NCBI GenBank assembly: GCA_021234155.1
Contig: JAJEKV010000574.1
Coordinates: forward strand, 62,001-126,000
Length of the DNA stretch: 64,000 nucleotides
Direction: 5' to 3'
Source: Isoetes taiwanensis
Taxonomy: Eukaryota; Streptophyta; Lycopodiopsida; Isoetales; Isoetaceae
Part shown: positions 1 through 11,780 of the stretch, piece after piece
Numbering within the stretch: position 1 is the stretch's first letter
Layout of the letters: every line of letters begins with the position of its first letter
Translations under genes and position numbers: made by a program
Notes under the pieces: generated by a model
What the model saw: the letters and a program-made list of their open reading frames with translations, nothing else
The model's database searches: none
Told to the model about the DNA's origin: nothing

Positions 1-337
1 AAATTGGTTATTGAGGGTGTCATGATGGGATATGTGGGGGGCATTATGCGGCAGATACTACAGCCCAAGAAGATTTTTAAGGTGCGGGTACTACTGGCCT
101 TCTTTGTTTAAAGATTGTTATAATATGATCAAAAGTTGCCACAAGTGTCAAATATTTGGCAAGAGGATCCTGCAGCCAGTTCCCCTCACAGCTATTACAT
201 CCCCAGGACCATTCCAAGTCTGGGGGCTAGACTTTATTGGCCCTATAGATCCACCTTCATCTGCTCAACATGAATATGTGCTTGTTGCAACAGACTACTT
301 CACAAAATGGGCTGAAGCAATGCCTAGGATAGACTGA
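1..337 (+). pseudogene. Ty3/gypsy integrase fragment (zinc finger and start of core)
   Basis: The translation from about 32 shows the end of an integrase zinc-binding domain (the CHKC pair, after a GYYWPSLFKD block) followed by the start of the catalytic core (VWGLDFIGPI, then YVLVATDYFTKWAEAMP). The first catalytic Asp lies in GLDFIG. The reading ends at a stop at 335-337, so the second Asp and the Glu are missing. The 5' side runs off the window. It resembles plant gypsy polyproteins and is a dead fragment. Its relation to the integrase piece at 6735-7571 (opposite strand) is unknown. Confidence 0.85.
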
Positions 338-610
338 CAATAGGACCTGCTGACTATTCAAGTCACAATGGAAAAGGCTCAAAAGCCATTGCCAAGCAAG
401 TCAAACATGATGACACAAGAAAAAGCAGTGTTCAATTGTCTCATTCCTCTGTATGCAAAGAGGTCAGATCACAAAGACTTCTGGACGAAATCTATGAACA
501 ATAGTGTTTACCCGCACGCATCTATGAATGATCTGCCACCACAAGATAGATAGCTTAGGATGGAGCAATTTATCCTATACCCATCGCCAGAATACTTTTG
601 GATGAGGCTC
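338..610. other. No recognisable gene
   Basis: A 61-codon open frame (368-553) exists but has no motif I recognise. It may be decayed gypsy polyprotein sequence downstream of the integrase fragment. Confidence 0.4.
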
Positions 611-1518
611 AGGGATAACTAAAAGCCATTTTGGCGATGGAGGCAACACTTCAGGATGAAGCAGGACCATATACATCGGTGCACCAGGTACTCCTCCTTA
701 ACACTGTCATGAACCACACAGAGTTGGGGAGCCACGTCTTGTGGATGTGGAGGAAGAGTAGCAGCTACTTTTCCCCAAATGCCACGGCCCCAATGAAGGA
801 GCAGGAACTTCAATCTGAACTCTTGTCTCATTATACCATGCGGAATCTGCGCGAGCACACCGCGCTTTCGCCATCGTAGGACAAGCGTCAATGCATAAAG
901 CAGAAGAGATCGGGGGGACAATCCCTTTGTTTGTCACCCAAAGAGATCCACCGAATCGGTACGTAGGATCTGTGTGGGCCATCGGATGCAACTGAAATAA
1001 AGTGCGCACAGTCTCCCAAGCATCTAGCAACCCCTTGAGGAAAGGAGAGGCATTAGGATATGGAGAACGTGGATAGAATAATGCCGATGGGAGGAGTGGC
1101 TTAATGGATGGAGAGCCAAAGGACATGCACAGCTATAAAGACTGGTGAATCTGACGAGCCCTGGGGAATTATCAACATTAGTTAGAATCCGCATATGAAC
1201 TTAGAAATCAGCACCTTGCTCTGGAGAAGAAAGTGAATCATTCCATGCCCCCCACAAAGTTTAGGCATAACGCACTTCACCCAACTAATCTTAACATCAA
1301 CTGCTTCTTCAGTGCCACTCCAGATAAAGCTACTCAGAACTAACTTTGCCACAGTTACGGGGCTAGCCATAGACAACTTAGCCGTGGACCACCAGAACAA
1401 ATGTCTTTCCAACCCTTTAATAATAACATCCTACGAGTCTCCAGATGAGAGGTGTATACCAACTGAAATGCCCAAAAGCCTAGTTGCCTTCCCATGAGGA
1501 AGAACCTTCCATGGAAAT
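611..1518 (-). pseudogene. L1-type LINE reverse transcriptase, C-terminal part, degenerate
   Basis: Read on the minus strand, three overlapping frames give the region after the RT catalytic core of a plant L1 element: LPHGKATRLLGISVGIHLSS, then KLSMASPVTVAKLVLSSFIW, then VKISWVKCVMPKLCGGHGMI. The pieces are in different frames, so frameshifts are present. The upstream (RT palm) part should lie to the right but is cut off at 1519 by the LTR element, and it does not resume after 4902. The left (3') boundary is not clear; clear LINE similarity ends near 700. Confidence 0.75.
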
Positions 1519-2526
1519 TGTTGAAGGTTTTCCTGGACAAAACCCTCAACCTCAAGGGTATAGGACCTCCAGGTTGCTATAGGCAACCACTCTGTAGAGA
1601 ATTCTGCAAGTACTATACTCAAGAACCCAGATAGATCAGTTTCCCTAAACAGAAAAAAACTAGTCACAGCAAAAACCTTGCCCTAGAACAATCTCTAAGA
1701 GCTTTTCTATAATTTCAATCCACAAAGCTTCTAAACAATGTGCTTGATTAGTATACCAATGCCTATTTGCAAATTCCTTAGGCTTCTCTATGGAATTGAG
1801 CCTACTGACCAAGTCAAATTTGAGTCAATATCCCAACCCGAGAGCTTGTTTTGCCAACTCTTGAGATCGAACACTTTTTTTAGTTTTGACAACTGATTTA
1901 ACTTCTAATGGCTCTGCAAACTAAGTGCACAGGCATCACAAGAGCAAGTTGCAGCCATTTTTGTGGAAAAGAATTGTTTATCAACCAATACAGTTCTTCA
2001 TTCAAGAATGAACAGACAAATGGTTTCTAGAGATGTGTTTTAATGATTTTTGGAATTGTAATTACTGTAGAAATCCTATGGTGCAAGAAGACTAACTCAA
2101 ATATTGTTAATAGTCTCTATCTTCTGTGTTTATGGATTTTTAGCATAGAGAAATAAGAATTCACACTGTCAAATAACGATAGTACTTACCAAGGTCAGAT
2201 TTTCTCTCATTTGATTTTCACATATAGAAGGTAAACATCAATTCCCAAGCTCTCAGTCTTGGGCACATTATCCAAAATAATCATAAGAAGGTAAACAATA
2301 AGGTTTTTGCATCAAATTCAACTAAACTTCATGCAAGGCAGGCCATTCTTCGCAAAATACTTTCAAATCCGGTACATACAGTAGCTCAGACGTCAGAAAT
2401 TCGCATAGAAGCTGACCCTTTTTTCCAAAACTTGTCCCCCTCTTATTTTCTTATTTCTGGCACATTCTTGGCATTTGTTATGCGTGTTTTGGTGTTTCTT
2501 GAGGCACAAGGGTACAAAAAGGATGT
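1519..2526 (-). repeat. LTR (3' LTR in element orientation)
   Basis: Matches 3880-4902 over its whole length with few substitutions and two indels, one of about 18 bases near 2477 (missing here). The shared block starts TGTTGAAGGTTTTCC and ends CAAAAAGGATGT. The end of the gag frame (stop near 2478) lies within it. Confidence 0.85.
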
Positions 2527-3767
2527 GGAGGAATAGGTATAGCCTGATTGTCTTCCCTTTGTTTTTCTTTCAATATTTTTGGTTCCATTCTTCCTTGAAC
2601 AACCTCCTCTTTCCTTGTGTTCTGCATAGCCCTTGTATGTACTACCATAATCTCCTCCTGCTTTTCTGATTCCTGCATAAACCTAATTGACATCACTGGA
2701 TCAGTAACAAACCTTACTGTTGAAGAAGGTTTTGAGTCTGGAGTAGGATTATTTGACATGTTTGAGTCAGATTTTTTCAATGCTTCCTGTCTTGCAAAAT
2801 ACTCCTTCACACTACACCTGTCTTCATAATGGCCAACAGATTTGCAGAAAGCATAAAATGGGCATTCCTTACCAAAATGTCCCCTCTTACCACATTTAGT
2901 ACAAGGCCTGTACCAACAATAGTCCGAAAAACAATGTGCACAAGGAGGGTAGGTTTTCCTTTCTGGCCTTGTGGTCTTCATTTCTTGTAATTGCCTAGTA
3001 ACTTCAAGCAAGGCTTCAGAAACCTTGGTGATCTCTGCTCTCACATCGGATTCAGGAGCATTTGCCTCTTCCATCCTTGTTTTCTTCTTTTCCTTTTGAA
3101 CAGCATACACAGGTATAGGGCCAGGGCCTCCATATTCTTGCTCATAATCTGGAAAGAAAGGGTCATGTGACATATGTGAGTCATCAGGCAAATAAGAAAA
3201 CATGTTTGCAATTTCAATAGCCTTAGTAAATGCTTTATGTATAGTATCAAACCCTTCCTATTTTTGCAGCTTATACATCTTCCTGTAAACTCTAGGTCTG
3301 CTGCTCAATCCCTTTATGAAACAGGCTACCAAATGCAAAGTGTGATTTGGAACTTGATTGACTTGGCACTTAATTAGATAAGCATGAAATCTTTCTACAT
3401 ATTGATGCACAGTTTTCCCAAGTCTAATGCTGAGAGACTGTAATTCAAAGACTAAATCTTGTGGTTCTATAGCCTTACCAAACCTTTCTAAGAACTGTTT
3501 CTAAATTTCTTCCCAAATACTTACCCCTGTGCTGATCACATAGTCCAGCGAAGCCCTTACCTCCTCATTTTTGAAACATTTCTTGAATTCTGAGAACTTA
3601 CCTCCCTTCTTGTGGCCGTACTCCAGATAGTATTCCTCAAAATTCTTGAGAAAATTGTTAGCATTGACACTTGGATCAAAAGTTGGTGGGGGGACAGGCA
3701 TATTAAGTTCAAAGTATTGCACACCTGTGTTGCTTTGGCTAGTAGATCCATTCTGCACTGTAGACAT
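2478..3767 (-). pseudogene. Retrotransposon gag with two in-frame amber stops
   Basis: One frame runs from ATG at 3767 to the stop at 2478, interrupted only by two TAG codons (near 3501 and 3260). The N-terminal part resembles the Retrotrans_gag domain (NNFLKNFEEYY early, SIRLGKTVHQYVERFHAYL in the middle). A zinc knuckle CTKCGKRGHFGKEC follows near residue 275, with a second Cys/His cluster CPFYAFCKSVGHYEDRC beside it. The last ~16 residues are encoded inside the 3' LTR, consistent with an internal deletion that removed pol. Both stops could be CAG-to-TAG changes. Confidence 0.8.
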
Positions 3768-3858
3768 TCCTATATATTCTCGGTGGTTCGGTGTGTGTAC
3801 ATTTGAGTTGCTTCAATATTCTTTCTAGGAGCCATGAGGTCCCCAAGATCCAGGTGGG

Positions 3859-3876
3859 ATCTCGGTAGGACCTCCA
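3859..3876 (-). promoter_or_regulatory. Candidate primer binding site
   Basis: On the minus strand TGGAGGTCCTACCGAGAT begins three bases after the inner edge of the 5' LTR. It starts with TGG, as a site complementary to a tRNA 3' CCA end should. The tRNA was not identified with certainty. Confidence 0.55.
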
Positions 3877-3879
3877 AAA

Positions 3880-4902
3880 TGTTGAAGGTTTTCCTGGACA
3901 AAACCCTCAACCTCAAGGGTATAGGACCTCCAGGTTGCTATAGGCAACCACTCTGTAGAGAATTCTGCAAGTACTATACTCAAGAACCCAGATAGATCAG
4001 TTTCCCTAAACAGAAAAAAACTAGTCACAGCAAAAACCTTGCCCTAGAACAATCTCTAAGAGCTTTTCTATAATTTCAATCCACAAAGCTTCTAAACAAT
4101 GTGCTTGATTAGTATACCAATGTCTATTTGCAAATTCCTTAGGCTTCTCTATGGAATTGAGCCTACTGACCAAGTCAAATTTGAGTCAATATCCCAACCC
4201 GAGAGCTTGTTTTGCCAACTCTTGATATCGAACACTTTTTTTAGTTTTGACAACTGATTTAACTTCTAATGGCTCTGCAAACTAAGTGCACAGGCATCAC
4301 AAGAGCAAGTTGCAGCCATTTTTGTGGAAAAGAATTGTTTATCAACCAATACAGTTCTTCATTCAAGAATGAACAGACAAATGGTTTCTAGAGATGTGTT
4401 TTAATGATTTTTGGAATTGTAATTACTGTAGAAATCCTATGGTGCAAGAAGACTAACTCAAATATTGTTAATAGTCTCTATCTTCTGTGTTTATGGATTT
4501 TTAGCATAGAGAAATAAGAATTCACACTGTCAAATAACGATAGTACTTAGCAAGGTCAGATTTTCTCTCATTTGATTTTCACATAGAAGGTAAACATCAA
4601 TTCCCAAGCTCTCAATCTTGGGCACATGATCCAAAATAATCATAAGAAGGTAAACAATATGGTTTTTGCATCAAATTCAACTAAACTTCATGCAAGGCAG
4701 GCCATTCTTCGCAAAATACTTTCAAATCCGGTACATACAGTAGCTCAGACGCCAGAAATTCGCATAGAAGTCGACCCTTTTTTCCAAAACTTGTCCCCCT
4801 CTTATTTTCTTATTTCCGGCACATTCTTGGCATTTGGGTTTGCTTGATTTGGCTTATGCGTGTTTTGGTGTTTCTTGAGGCACAAGGGTACAAAAAGGAT
4901 GT
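3880..4902 (-). repeat. LTR (5' LTR in element orientation)
   Basis: Second copy of the 1519-2526 repeat. The high identity between the two copies implies a fairly recent insertion compared with the surrounding decayed elements. It is followed by TGAAGCTCATG, which does not match the bases left of 1519. Confidence 0.85.
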
Positions 4903-6075
4903 TGAAGCTCATGATTGTCAGGTCAGATCCACCGGAAAGGTGGGATCTTGGCCCGACCTTTTTTAGGTCGAGAATTTTTTGTCTTAGAAGAACAATATCT
5001 CACGAGGCTTCCTTCAAAAATATGACCAAGGCAACGTGGCACGTGGGCATTGGCGCTTAATAATGCCTAGGCAAAGGGATGTTTAGGAAAATAATTTGCT
5101 TGCACATATTTTATCTTTTGACATAGTGTGACCTTGGAGTTTGGACACGTGGTGAGTATAGGGTATGTGTAGGCAACCAAAGGTGATGTGGCATAGGGTG
5201 ACTTGGCATGTAGTGACTTGGCATGTGGTGACTTGGCAAAACCTTTCCCTTAGTCAAAATTTTGTGAGATAAAAAGGAATATGATGTGTGATGAGGTGGC
5301 CAACTTGGTGAGGTGGATGATGACATGGCATGGTGACATGGCAAAGATCTTTTCCCCTAGTCAACAACTTGTGTGAGATGGAAAACAAAATGGTGGATGA
5401 CATGCATGGTGAGGTGGCATTTTTTGGTGAGGTGGATGATGATGTGGCATAATTATATGCACTTTTGGCACGAAATCTTAATAATGCTTAGACCAATTTG
5501 GCCCGAGTGTTTTTTGTAATGAGGGTTTTTCTCCCTCCTTTTTGCTTTAGAGAGAGAGTGTGCCCTATTGGCCATTAATATGCCAATTTCAATAGGGATT
5601 TATGGAAATAGTGGATGTGTGATAGAGTGTGTGTTGTTCTTGACTAGGAGATAGACTAAGCCATTTTGGATTTGAACAATGGTGAGTAAAAGGAGGCAAT
5701 TGGAGTCAAGAAGTTCCTCAAGGTATAGATCATGCCAAAGAACCTGAATGAATATCTTACTTCTTAGGGGGTCTTCCAATCTTTATCTTGCCATAGAGCT
5801 TCCTTATGTTGACCTTGCACTACATTTTGACCTTTAACCCTTCTTTGCAATACTTCAAATGAGAGTCCTTGCTTGGTTCTTCAACTTGAGGTTGCTTGAA
5901 TTGTCTTGAGGATGCAGACTTGGTATATGCACATATTTCAACAAATTGTTAGCCATGAATGAGAAATGTCAATTGCTCTTCTATGCTGCCAAATTGTGGC
6001 AGCATCATGCTAAAAAAAAGAAACAAACTGATCTGCCAATTCTTCTGATCTCGAGTGCAATCATTTAAGTGAGTT
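4903..6075. repeat. Non-coding stretch with imperfect repeats of a GTGACTTGGCA-type unit
   Basis: No gene is seen. Between about 5150 and 5470 short units such as GTGACTTGGCATGTG and GATGACATGGCATGG recur, and a longer block (TGGCAAA..CTTTTCCC..TAGTCAA..TTGTGAGAT) occurs twice, near 5220 and 5338. The pattern is typical of non-coding parts of gypsy elements or their LTRs. Confidence 0.5.
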
Positions 6076-6084
6076 GCCTTGTAT

Positions 6085-6540
6085 GGAAAGGTGATAGGCA
6101 ACCTTCAGGACTTGGAAATGAAAAATAGAGCAGGTTTTGTGGATATGGTCAACAAATGGAGGATGAAGATGGAAGCTGGCGATGCTGCATGACAAATGAA
6201 TCATTAGAAGCACTTGAGCTCTCATTAAGTTGCCCTTTTAATGTGAAGGTGATAGGCAACCTAAGGAACTTTGAATGGTATGAAAGAGTGCGAGGGTTTG
6301 TGTGGATATGGTCAACAAATGAAGGGTGGAAATGGAGTTGTTGATGCACCTGCATGACAAATGAATCATTAGACGCTCTTGAGCTCTCATTAAGTTGCCC
6401 TTTTGATGTGAAGGTGATAGGCAACCTTAGGAATTTTGAATGGTATGAAAGAATACAGGTCTGAATGAAAATGGCCAACTTGTGAAGAATGAGGATGGAC
6501 TTGCTGGTGCATCTGCATGGAACCAAGTATTCATTAGCAT
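6085..6540. repeat. Tandem repeat of about 160 bp, three imperfect copies
   Basis: The anchor GTGATAGGCAACCT occurs near 6091, 6249 and 6414, giving spacings of 158 and 165. Between anchors CAACAAATG, GCATGACAAATGAATCATTAG and GAGCTCTCATTAAGTTGCCC recur. The open frame on the minus strand (6149-6580) is just this repeat read through. It lies just 3' of the integrase fragment at 6735-7571 (minus), where many gypsy elements carry tandem repeats. Confidence 0.7.
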
Positions 6541-6734
6541 TGTAATATTGTCCCCTGGGATTTCCTGCATCTACCTGCAACTTGTGGACCTCTTAGTGAA
6601 TTACTAAATCAAATAGATAAGGCAAATACAAAGTTAACCACCTAAAACTCAAAAGTACTGTAACCTACTTACTGCATTAAAAATAGTGAAAACTCAAAAT
6701 CGACTGTAACCTACTTACTGAGCACGATTTCAAC

Positions 6735-7571
6735 TTACTCAAAGAGAGACATGGCAACATGTTGTTGCCAATACCTTTTCAGATGCAGAATGTTAATAGG
6801 ATTAAGCAGCTCATTTCCATCAATCAGTGACCTTAGCCAATAGGACTCTTTGTCTGCTACACCAATCACCTCAAAGGGCCCTTCCCAAAGATTTTCAAAT
6901 TTGCTTGACACTTTTTCCTTTGCCTTGTTCCATTTTAACACCAACTCACCATTCTTTAGAGTGCCTTGCAATTTGTGAGCTGCCTTAAAGGCAGCTATAT
7001 CCTTACCTTTCTTCAGTAGTATTGCATTCTCAGCCTCAATCCTGTGTTCCTCTAGTTGCATCAACCTGACAAACCTATCTTTGAGGACTTCCTCCATTTC
7101 CATATTTATTTTGTGTGATAGTCTCAAGGATGGCAGCTCAAGCTCTATTGGCACAATGGATTCTATGCCATAAACCAAACTGAAAGGTGTATGCCTGGTA
7201 GTTGTTTTAATAGTGGTTCTATAGGCCCATAATGCATCATGAAGTTTGACATGCCAATCTCTTTTGGACATGCTTATGGTCTTTTGCAGAATTGATTTGA
7301 GGACTTTGTTTGTGGATTCAGCTTGGTCATTGCCTTGGGGATAATAAGCAGAACTCTTAACATGTTTGATCTTCAATGTGGCTAATAATGTGGCAATGAC
7401 CTCATTAATGAACTGGCTGCCTCTATCAGATATTAACTTAAAAGGAATACCAAACCTGGCACATATATTTTCATGCAGAAATCTTGTTGTGGTCATGGCA
7501 TTAGCACGCTTGGATGTTGCATCTAACCGGATGTCCATTGCTCGCAGTGATGTTGTACTAGGAACAATCAA
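6735..7571 (-). pseudogene. Ty3/gypsy integrase, C-terminal two thirds
   Basis: An uninterrupted frame of about 278 codons covers the second half of the integrase core and its C-terminal domain. Visible are the region after the first Asp (KRANAMTTTRFLHENI), the second catalytic Asp in ISDRGSQF, and the Glu in AYYPQGNDQAEST. The spacing fits D-35-E. Further on are the WAYRTT-type helix and a C-terminal GELVLKW / WEGPFEV block as in gypsy integrases. The N-terminal zinc finger and first Asp are absent, so the fragment begins inside the core near 7530. No chromodomain follows. The protein part is well preserved but the element is truncated. Confidence 0.9.
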
Positions 7572-8038
7572 TCTTCCCGATATGGGGAGGGTGGATTTCA
7601 GGACTTAAATAGTGTAAGTACTATCTTACCCATGTAGTTTTATGTGTGGTTGCTCTCATCTTGTCGTCCAAGCGGATAATTACAATTTGTCTTGAGCTCT
7701 GTGGGAACTATGCACGGAGATAATGCGAGGAAATGCAAAGGGTCGATATTTTAGCCCATTGTTTTAAAATTTTGAAACTTCGTTAATCCTATGTGTAGAT
7801 ACTAGTGCACTTTGATAATTTGCCGCATTGATCGGCGCCCCAAAATTTCCTCTATTATCAAAATAAGATGTCAGAAAATGAAATGAGTCATTATGTCACT
7901 TTCAAGTTCTTTGATGCAATAACAACTATGTTGTTGTATATTAATTCAGGTTGTGCCTGATGCAATAACAACTATGTTGTTTTGTATATTAATTTATTAG
8001 GTATGTGGCATCTATGGATGTAAGCAAGGTGTTTAGCG
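7572..8038. repeat. Non-coding; contains a 35-bp direct duplication (7912-7946, 7958-7993)
   Basis: The block TGATGCAATAACAACTATGT...GTATATTAATT occurs twice, 11 bases apart, with one inserted T. The remainder shows nothing recognisable. Confidence 0.6.
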
Positions 8039-8422
8039 ATGTCAATCTCCAATTTCATTTGTCGAGGCGGGGACGTATTTACTCTAGGTGTTTTATGCAG
8101 GTCTTGGGGAAGCAAATGTAAATTACGGACCATCGAGAACACAGAACCGCTTCAACACGAACAACGGTGGGAGCCATGCCAATGCCACCATGACACCAAG
8201 CTGCTTGAAGCTACACCAACCGTGGAAGCAACATCTCCTGCAGCAGCACCAGTACCAAATGCACTTCCATATAATCCTAGATCATTGGGAACTGGAAATA
8301 TGATGCATCAGTTGGGAGCATTGTTCATGGAGCTTGGTAGAACAATGCTAACGGTAGTGATATATGCTTCAAATAACACACCAATTATGAAGGGTTTGAA
8401 CAAAGAAACCACTACAAGTTAA
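8039..8422 (+). pseudogene. Possible fragment of a BAG6/scythe-like ubiquitin-domain protein
   Basis: The frame contains MMHQLGALFMELGRTMLT, which to me resembles a conserved stretch (LLLELGRTILTL-like) of plant BAG6-like large proline-rich proteins; the sequence before it is proline- and alanine-rich as expected. After TMLT the similarity stops. This rests on memory of a short motif and needs a search. If correct it is a one-exon relic. Confidence 0.3.
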
Positions 8423-8890
8423 GAAAATAAAATTATATGGTGTTATAAAGTATCTTAATCTGCTTTCGAAAACAAAACACTAGTGATTTATGACCTTTAA
8501 CCACTCCATAAAAAACTTACTAAACCATCATCCCATACTAAAAGCATTACGAGTTTGATGCATAAACATGCAAGGCTTTAGGCCATTAAACAATCATGAC
8601 CTATGACATGTAAACACAAGGAGAACCGTATAAATTTACCACATCAATAAGTCATGCTATTTTAGCATTCTAAAAACCATGTATATATAACAATATATTA
8701 AACCACGTCTTATTACCACCATACCACACCACATTCACAAACCATGGATATAAAGCATTATATTTAATTATTGCTTTTAAACATGTTACAAAACCACCTT
8801 GGTGAACACCATATAAAATTCATATAAGGTTTTTAATGATATCAACCCACAAAGATGTATTGGTTTTATTAAGCAGTTTTATATATATAA
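8423..8890. other. AT-rich, nothing recognised
   Basis: AT-rich sequence with scattered CCACC and TATATA tracts. No coding potential, tail or repeat structure could be assigned. Confidence 0.4.
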
Positions 8891-8899
8891 CTAAGGTAA

Positions 8900-10246
8900 A
8901 AACCCATATTGGTTTTAATTTTGGGTGCCTTGTGGCTACCTCCACACCCACGGTGCATGCCACGGTGGGCAATCACCAAGTCAATCATGTCCAAATTGAT
9001 GGCGGAAGTGCTGTCAATCTCATTATTGATAAGCTCTGGAAGCAATTAGGCATCAAACAACTTTACCGTGCCCCTTATGACATCAAGTTGGCTAATGGTC
9101 ATATCACGCGCCCTCAAGGCGTCACACCCCTTCTTCACATCAATATAGGCGAACTCCGATTCCCTATCGAATTTGGTGTTTGGAAAGCCGGCGAAGATCC
9201 CCGTGATTGTGAAATGTTGGTCGGCAGACCTTTTCTCCGTCGGGCAAAAAGTATTCATTCTTGGGCCCCACGGACCAGCTTCGTCATTCTGAGATGGTCA
9301 TCTCAATGCTACCATGGATTTGGACACCGGCAAGATCATCTCTATTGAACATGTCGAACCTTCTCTCTCAGACACCGATTCTGAAGAAGCCCAGAATATC
9401 TATCATGTTCTGGCTCCACTTGCGAGTCTGCCTCTTTCATCCTACCCTAAATATGCTGATCCTTGGGGTGAGATGACTTTGGATCGGGGACTTAGCTGGC
9501 GGGCTTGTTGCTTTCGACCCTTACACGGCTCCTTGCAATCGCATCCAAAGGCTTGACCATTTTTCCGACACTGTACTTCCTCCAGACACGGTGGACGTCC
9601 ATGCCGTCATGAAGCAACCACTGCTAGATGACGCTCAACAACCGCTTTTCTTCACAACACAAAATGCAGCTCATCCCATCATGTTTCAACCTCCTGCTCA
9701 CATTGTTCAAGACACGGAAGTTGTTCCCCACATTCAGACTTCGGAGGTGGAGATTGTGGACGTTGGCAACAATCAGCCCGTCCGCCTTGCTGCAAATCTC
9801 CCGACCACCTATCGCCAAGACCCTCCACGCTGTTCAAAAGATTCAAACACATTTTTGCCTGGAGTTATAAAGATCTTCGGAGTATCAACAAAGACTTGGG
9901 GGAACTCACCATTCCTACCAAACCAGACGCACGTCTTGTTTAGCAAACGATCCATCGCTGAACCCCAATTACGGTGGAGGTGTCAAGGCGAAATTGATAA
10001 ACTCCTAGTCACGGCTTGATTTATGAGGTCAAACATTCTCAATGGGTGAGCCCCATCGTCATTGCTCTCAAACACAACGGTAAGATCCGTGTCTGCATGG
10101 ACTATCGCAAACTCAATCAGGCCACGGAGCATGATCACTTCCCGCTTCCCTTCACAGACAAGGTTCTGGAAGAGGTTGCTGGTCATGAAATGTACTCCTT
10201 CATGGATGGTTTTTCCGGCTACAATCAAATTTCAATCAAACGTTAG
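8900..10246 (+). pseudogene. Ty3/gypsy protease to N-terminal reverse transcriptase fragment, frameshifted
   Basis: A retropepsin domain lies at about 8930-9250: the active-site block VQIDGGSAVNLI (DGGS in place of D-T/S-G) and the C-terminal MLVGRPFLRRAK. A frameshift near 9300 leads to acidic linker sequence (IEHVEPSLSDTDSEE). The RT fingers appear at 10030-10246 after another frameshift: VSPIVIALKHNGKIRVCMDY, RKLNQATEHDHFPLPF and FMDGFSGYNQISI. The RT catalytic YxDD, RNase H and integrase are missing because the sequence changes abruptly at 10247. It belongs to a different gypsy element from the chromovirus that follows. Confidence 0.85.
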
Positions 10247-10572
10247 ATTACCAGTATGTTATCGTCCAGGCATGGGCTCGCTACAAGGTAGTGAGGGCAG
10301 TACGGGAGAGTATTCGCTACTCTATCCTGTACCCTTTCACGCAGCCCTAGGCCTGATCCCCACAGCCTTTTCATGGCTAAGTGTGTGTTGGTTAAAATTG
10401 TCCAATGTATAATCTTAAGTTTTGTATTGTGCAGCCTCAAGTTTTTTTTGTTAAAACGACCCTCCAATGTAATTGTCACTTTGGCTTTTTAATAAAGTTA
10501 CTTTCCTTCATTCTCTTGTATTGTCCTTATTGTTATTTCGTGGTACTATTTAAAATGACCTTCATTGTGACA
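10247..10572 (+). repeat. Probable remnant of the chromovirus 5' LTR (3' part)
   Basis: This non-coding block ends GTGACA two bases before a tRNA-Met-type primer binding site, so it is the expected place for the end of a 5' LTR. It cannot be aligned to 16232-16735 because that copy contains only the start of the LTR. The upstream half is missing. Confidence 0.5.
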
Positions 10573-10574
10573 CT

Positions 10575-10586
10575 TGGTATCACATT
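10575..10586 (+). promoter_or_regulatory. Primer binding site, initiator tRNA-Met type
   Basis: TGGTATCACATT matches the usual plant LTR-element site TGGTATCAGAGC in its first eight bases and is followed by the gag region of the chromovirus. Confidence 0.65.
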
Positions 10587-10619
10587 ACTTCCGCTTATAC
10601 CTTCTTATGGTCAATATAG

Positions 10620-11780
10620 ACGGTGTACATAATGCTTCTTGGCACACCCCCTCGGATGCGGGCAGATTGACACCCGAGCAAGAGCTCTTGTTGATAAAGA
10701 GACAATTGGTAGAGCTGCAGACCTATGTGTTGAACACAAATCCTCCGCCGTTATACCGGAAATTGGACCCGAAGTTACCGCCACCACCGCCAAGTCCACC
10801 AACCGAAAGCAGCCACCCCCCACTTAGAGGCAAAGACCCGTGGTTGCATAAAAGAGACACCATACCAAGCGTCAAAGAAGCTCTTCTAGTGAAAGTGGAC
10901 CAACACCTTTGAATCTTCACAATCCTCTGGGTCGTCAGGTCACCATGCTAGGAAAGATAAGGAGTATCACTTAAAGGCGGTGGACCGCGAATTACCAAGA
11001 TATGGAAAAAACAGAAATTGGCTCGGTTTTTGGAAAATCCGGGGAGGCTTGAATGCAGGAGTCTTGGTTAGACGAGATGAAGGATTTTGGGAAATCCTAT
11101 GGGATGACCAAAAGGATCTCTTTGGGAAGGTTGCCACCACCAACCTTCACAGTGCAGCTAGAATTTGGTGGAAAGGCTATGCTAGGGGCCAAACATCTAG
11201 GCGGGGAGCGGATGCAAGTTTAAAAAGTTTGCCAAGGCTTTTAAGTCGCATTATGTGCCCACGCGGCGCACAAGTGCCAACAAATCTGGAGACTTTTTTG
11301 GGTTGGAGCTGAAGGGTATGTCGAGTTCAAGCCTATCTGGATGAATTCATGCGCTTGATTTTGTATGTGCAGGTATGAATGAGAAGAGGGCAGTGGAGGG
11401 TTATATTGAATAAACTAATGGTTAAGGCCATAGACCCAAAATCAGTTGCAGAGGCAGAGGCTAAAGCCTTGAGTCACCGAGGAGGCACCAAAGAACCCAG
11501 ATTGCCGGCGTCCTACCTCCTATTCGCGGACCGCGCCCTTATGGGACCGTATAAACCTCGTTCTCCAAGTCCTCGGCCCTCTCGTGAGAACTCTTACGGT
11601 CGCCAGGAAAAGAAAGTCACCTTCAACATGCCCGACAAACCGAACAATGTCGGTAACTCAGTTCATAACCTCTTACAGTCTATTCCCAAAGAGGCGAGAG
11701 AGCTCTCTGCAAAGAGAAGGCATGTTCTTCTGTGCCCTTATGTCACACTGGTGCCCGGTGGCCATGGCCGACCTTGATTG
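10620..11780 (+). pseudogene. Chromovirus gag region
   Basis: Starts with LTPEQELLLIKRQLVELQ and a proline-rich stretch. The Retrotrans_gag core follows near 11130-11330 (TNLHSAARIWWKGYA, then in another frame KSHYVPTR-like and GDFFGLELKGM-like sequence), then MNEKRAVEGYI and LMVKAIDPKSVAEAEAKALS near 11375-11470. The pieces lie in different frames. No zinc knuckle was clearly seen; SAKEGMFFCA at about 11710 marks the usual gag-protease linker. Confidence 0.75.

Larger units (their letters stand above)
1519..4902 (-). mobile_element. Gag-only LTR retrotransposon (non-autonomous, gypsy-like)
   Basis: Two long direct repeats (about 1.01 and 1.02 kb, nearly identical) bracket a 1.35-kb interior that holds a gag reading frame on the minus strand and no protease, RT or integrase. 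Total length is about 3.4 kb. The LTRs start TGTTGAAGG on the plus strand. The element sits inside an L1-type LINE. No convincing target-site duplication was found, and LINE sequence does not resume on the right, so one flank may be rearranged. Lack of pol places it with TR-GAG-like elements that need a partner for mobilisation. Confidence 0.85.

Noticed and set aside
5150-5470. A CRISPR-like array
   Set aside because: The units are imperfect, unevenly spaced and without unique spacers; this is a plant repeat.
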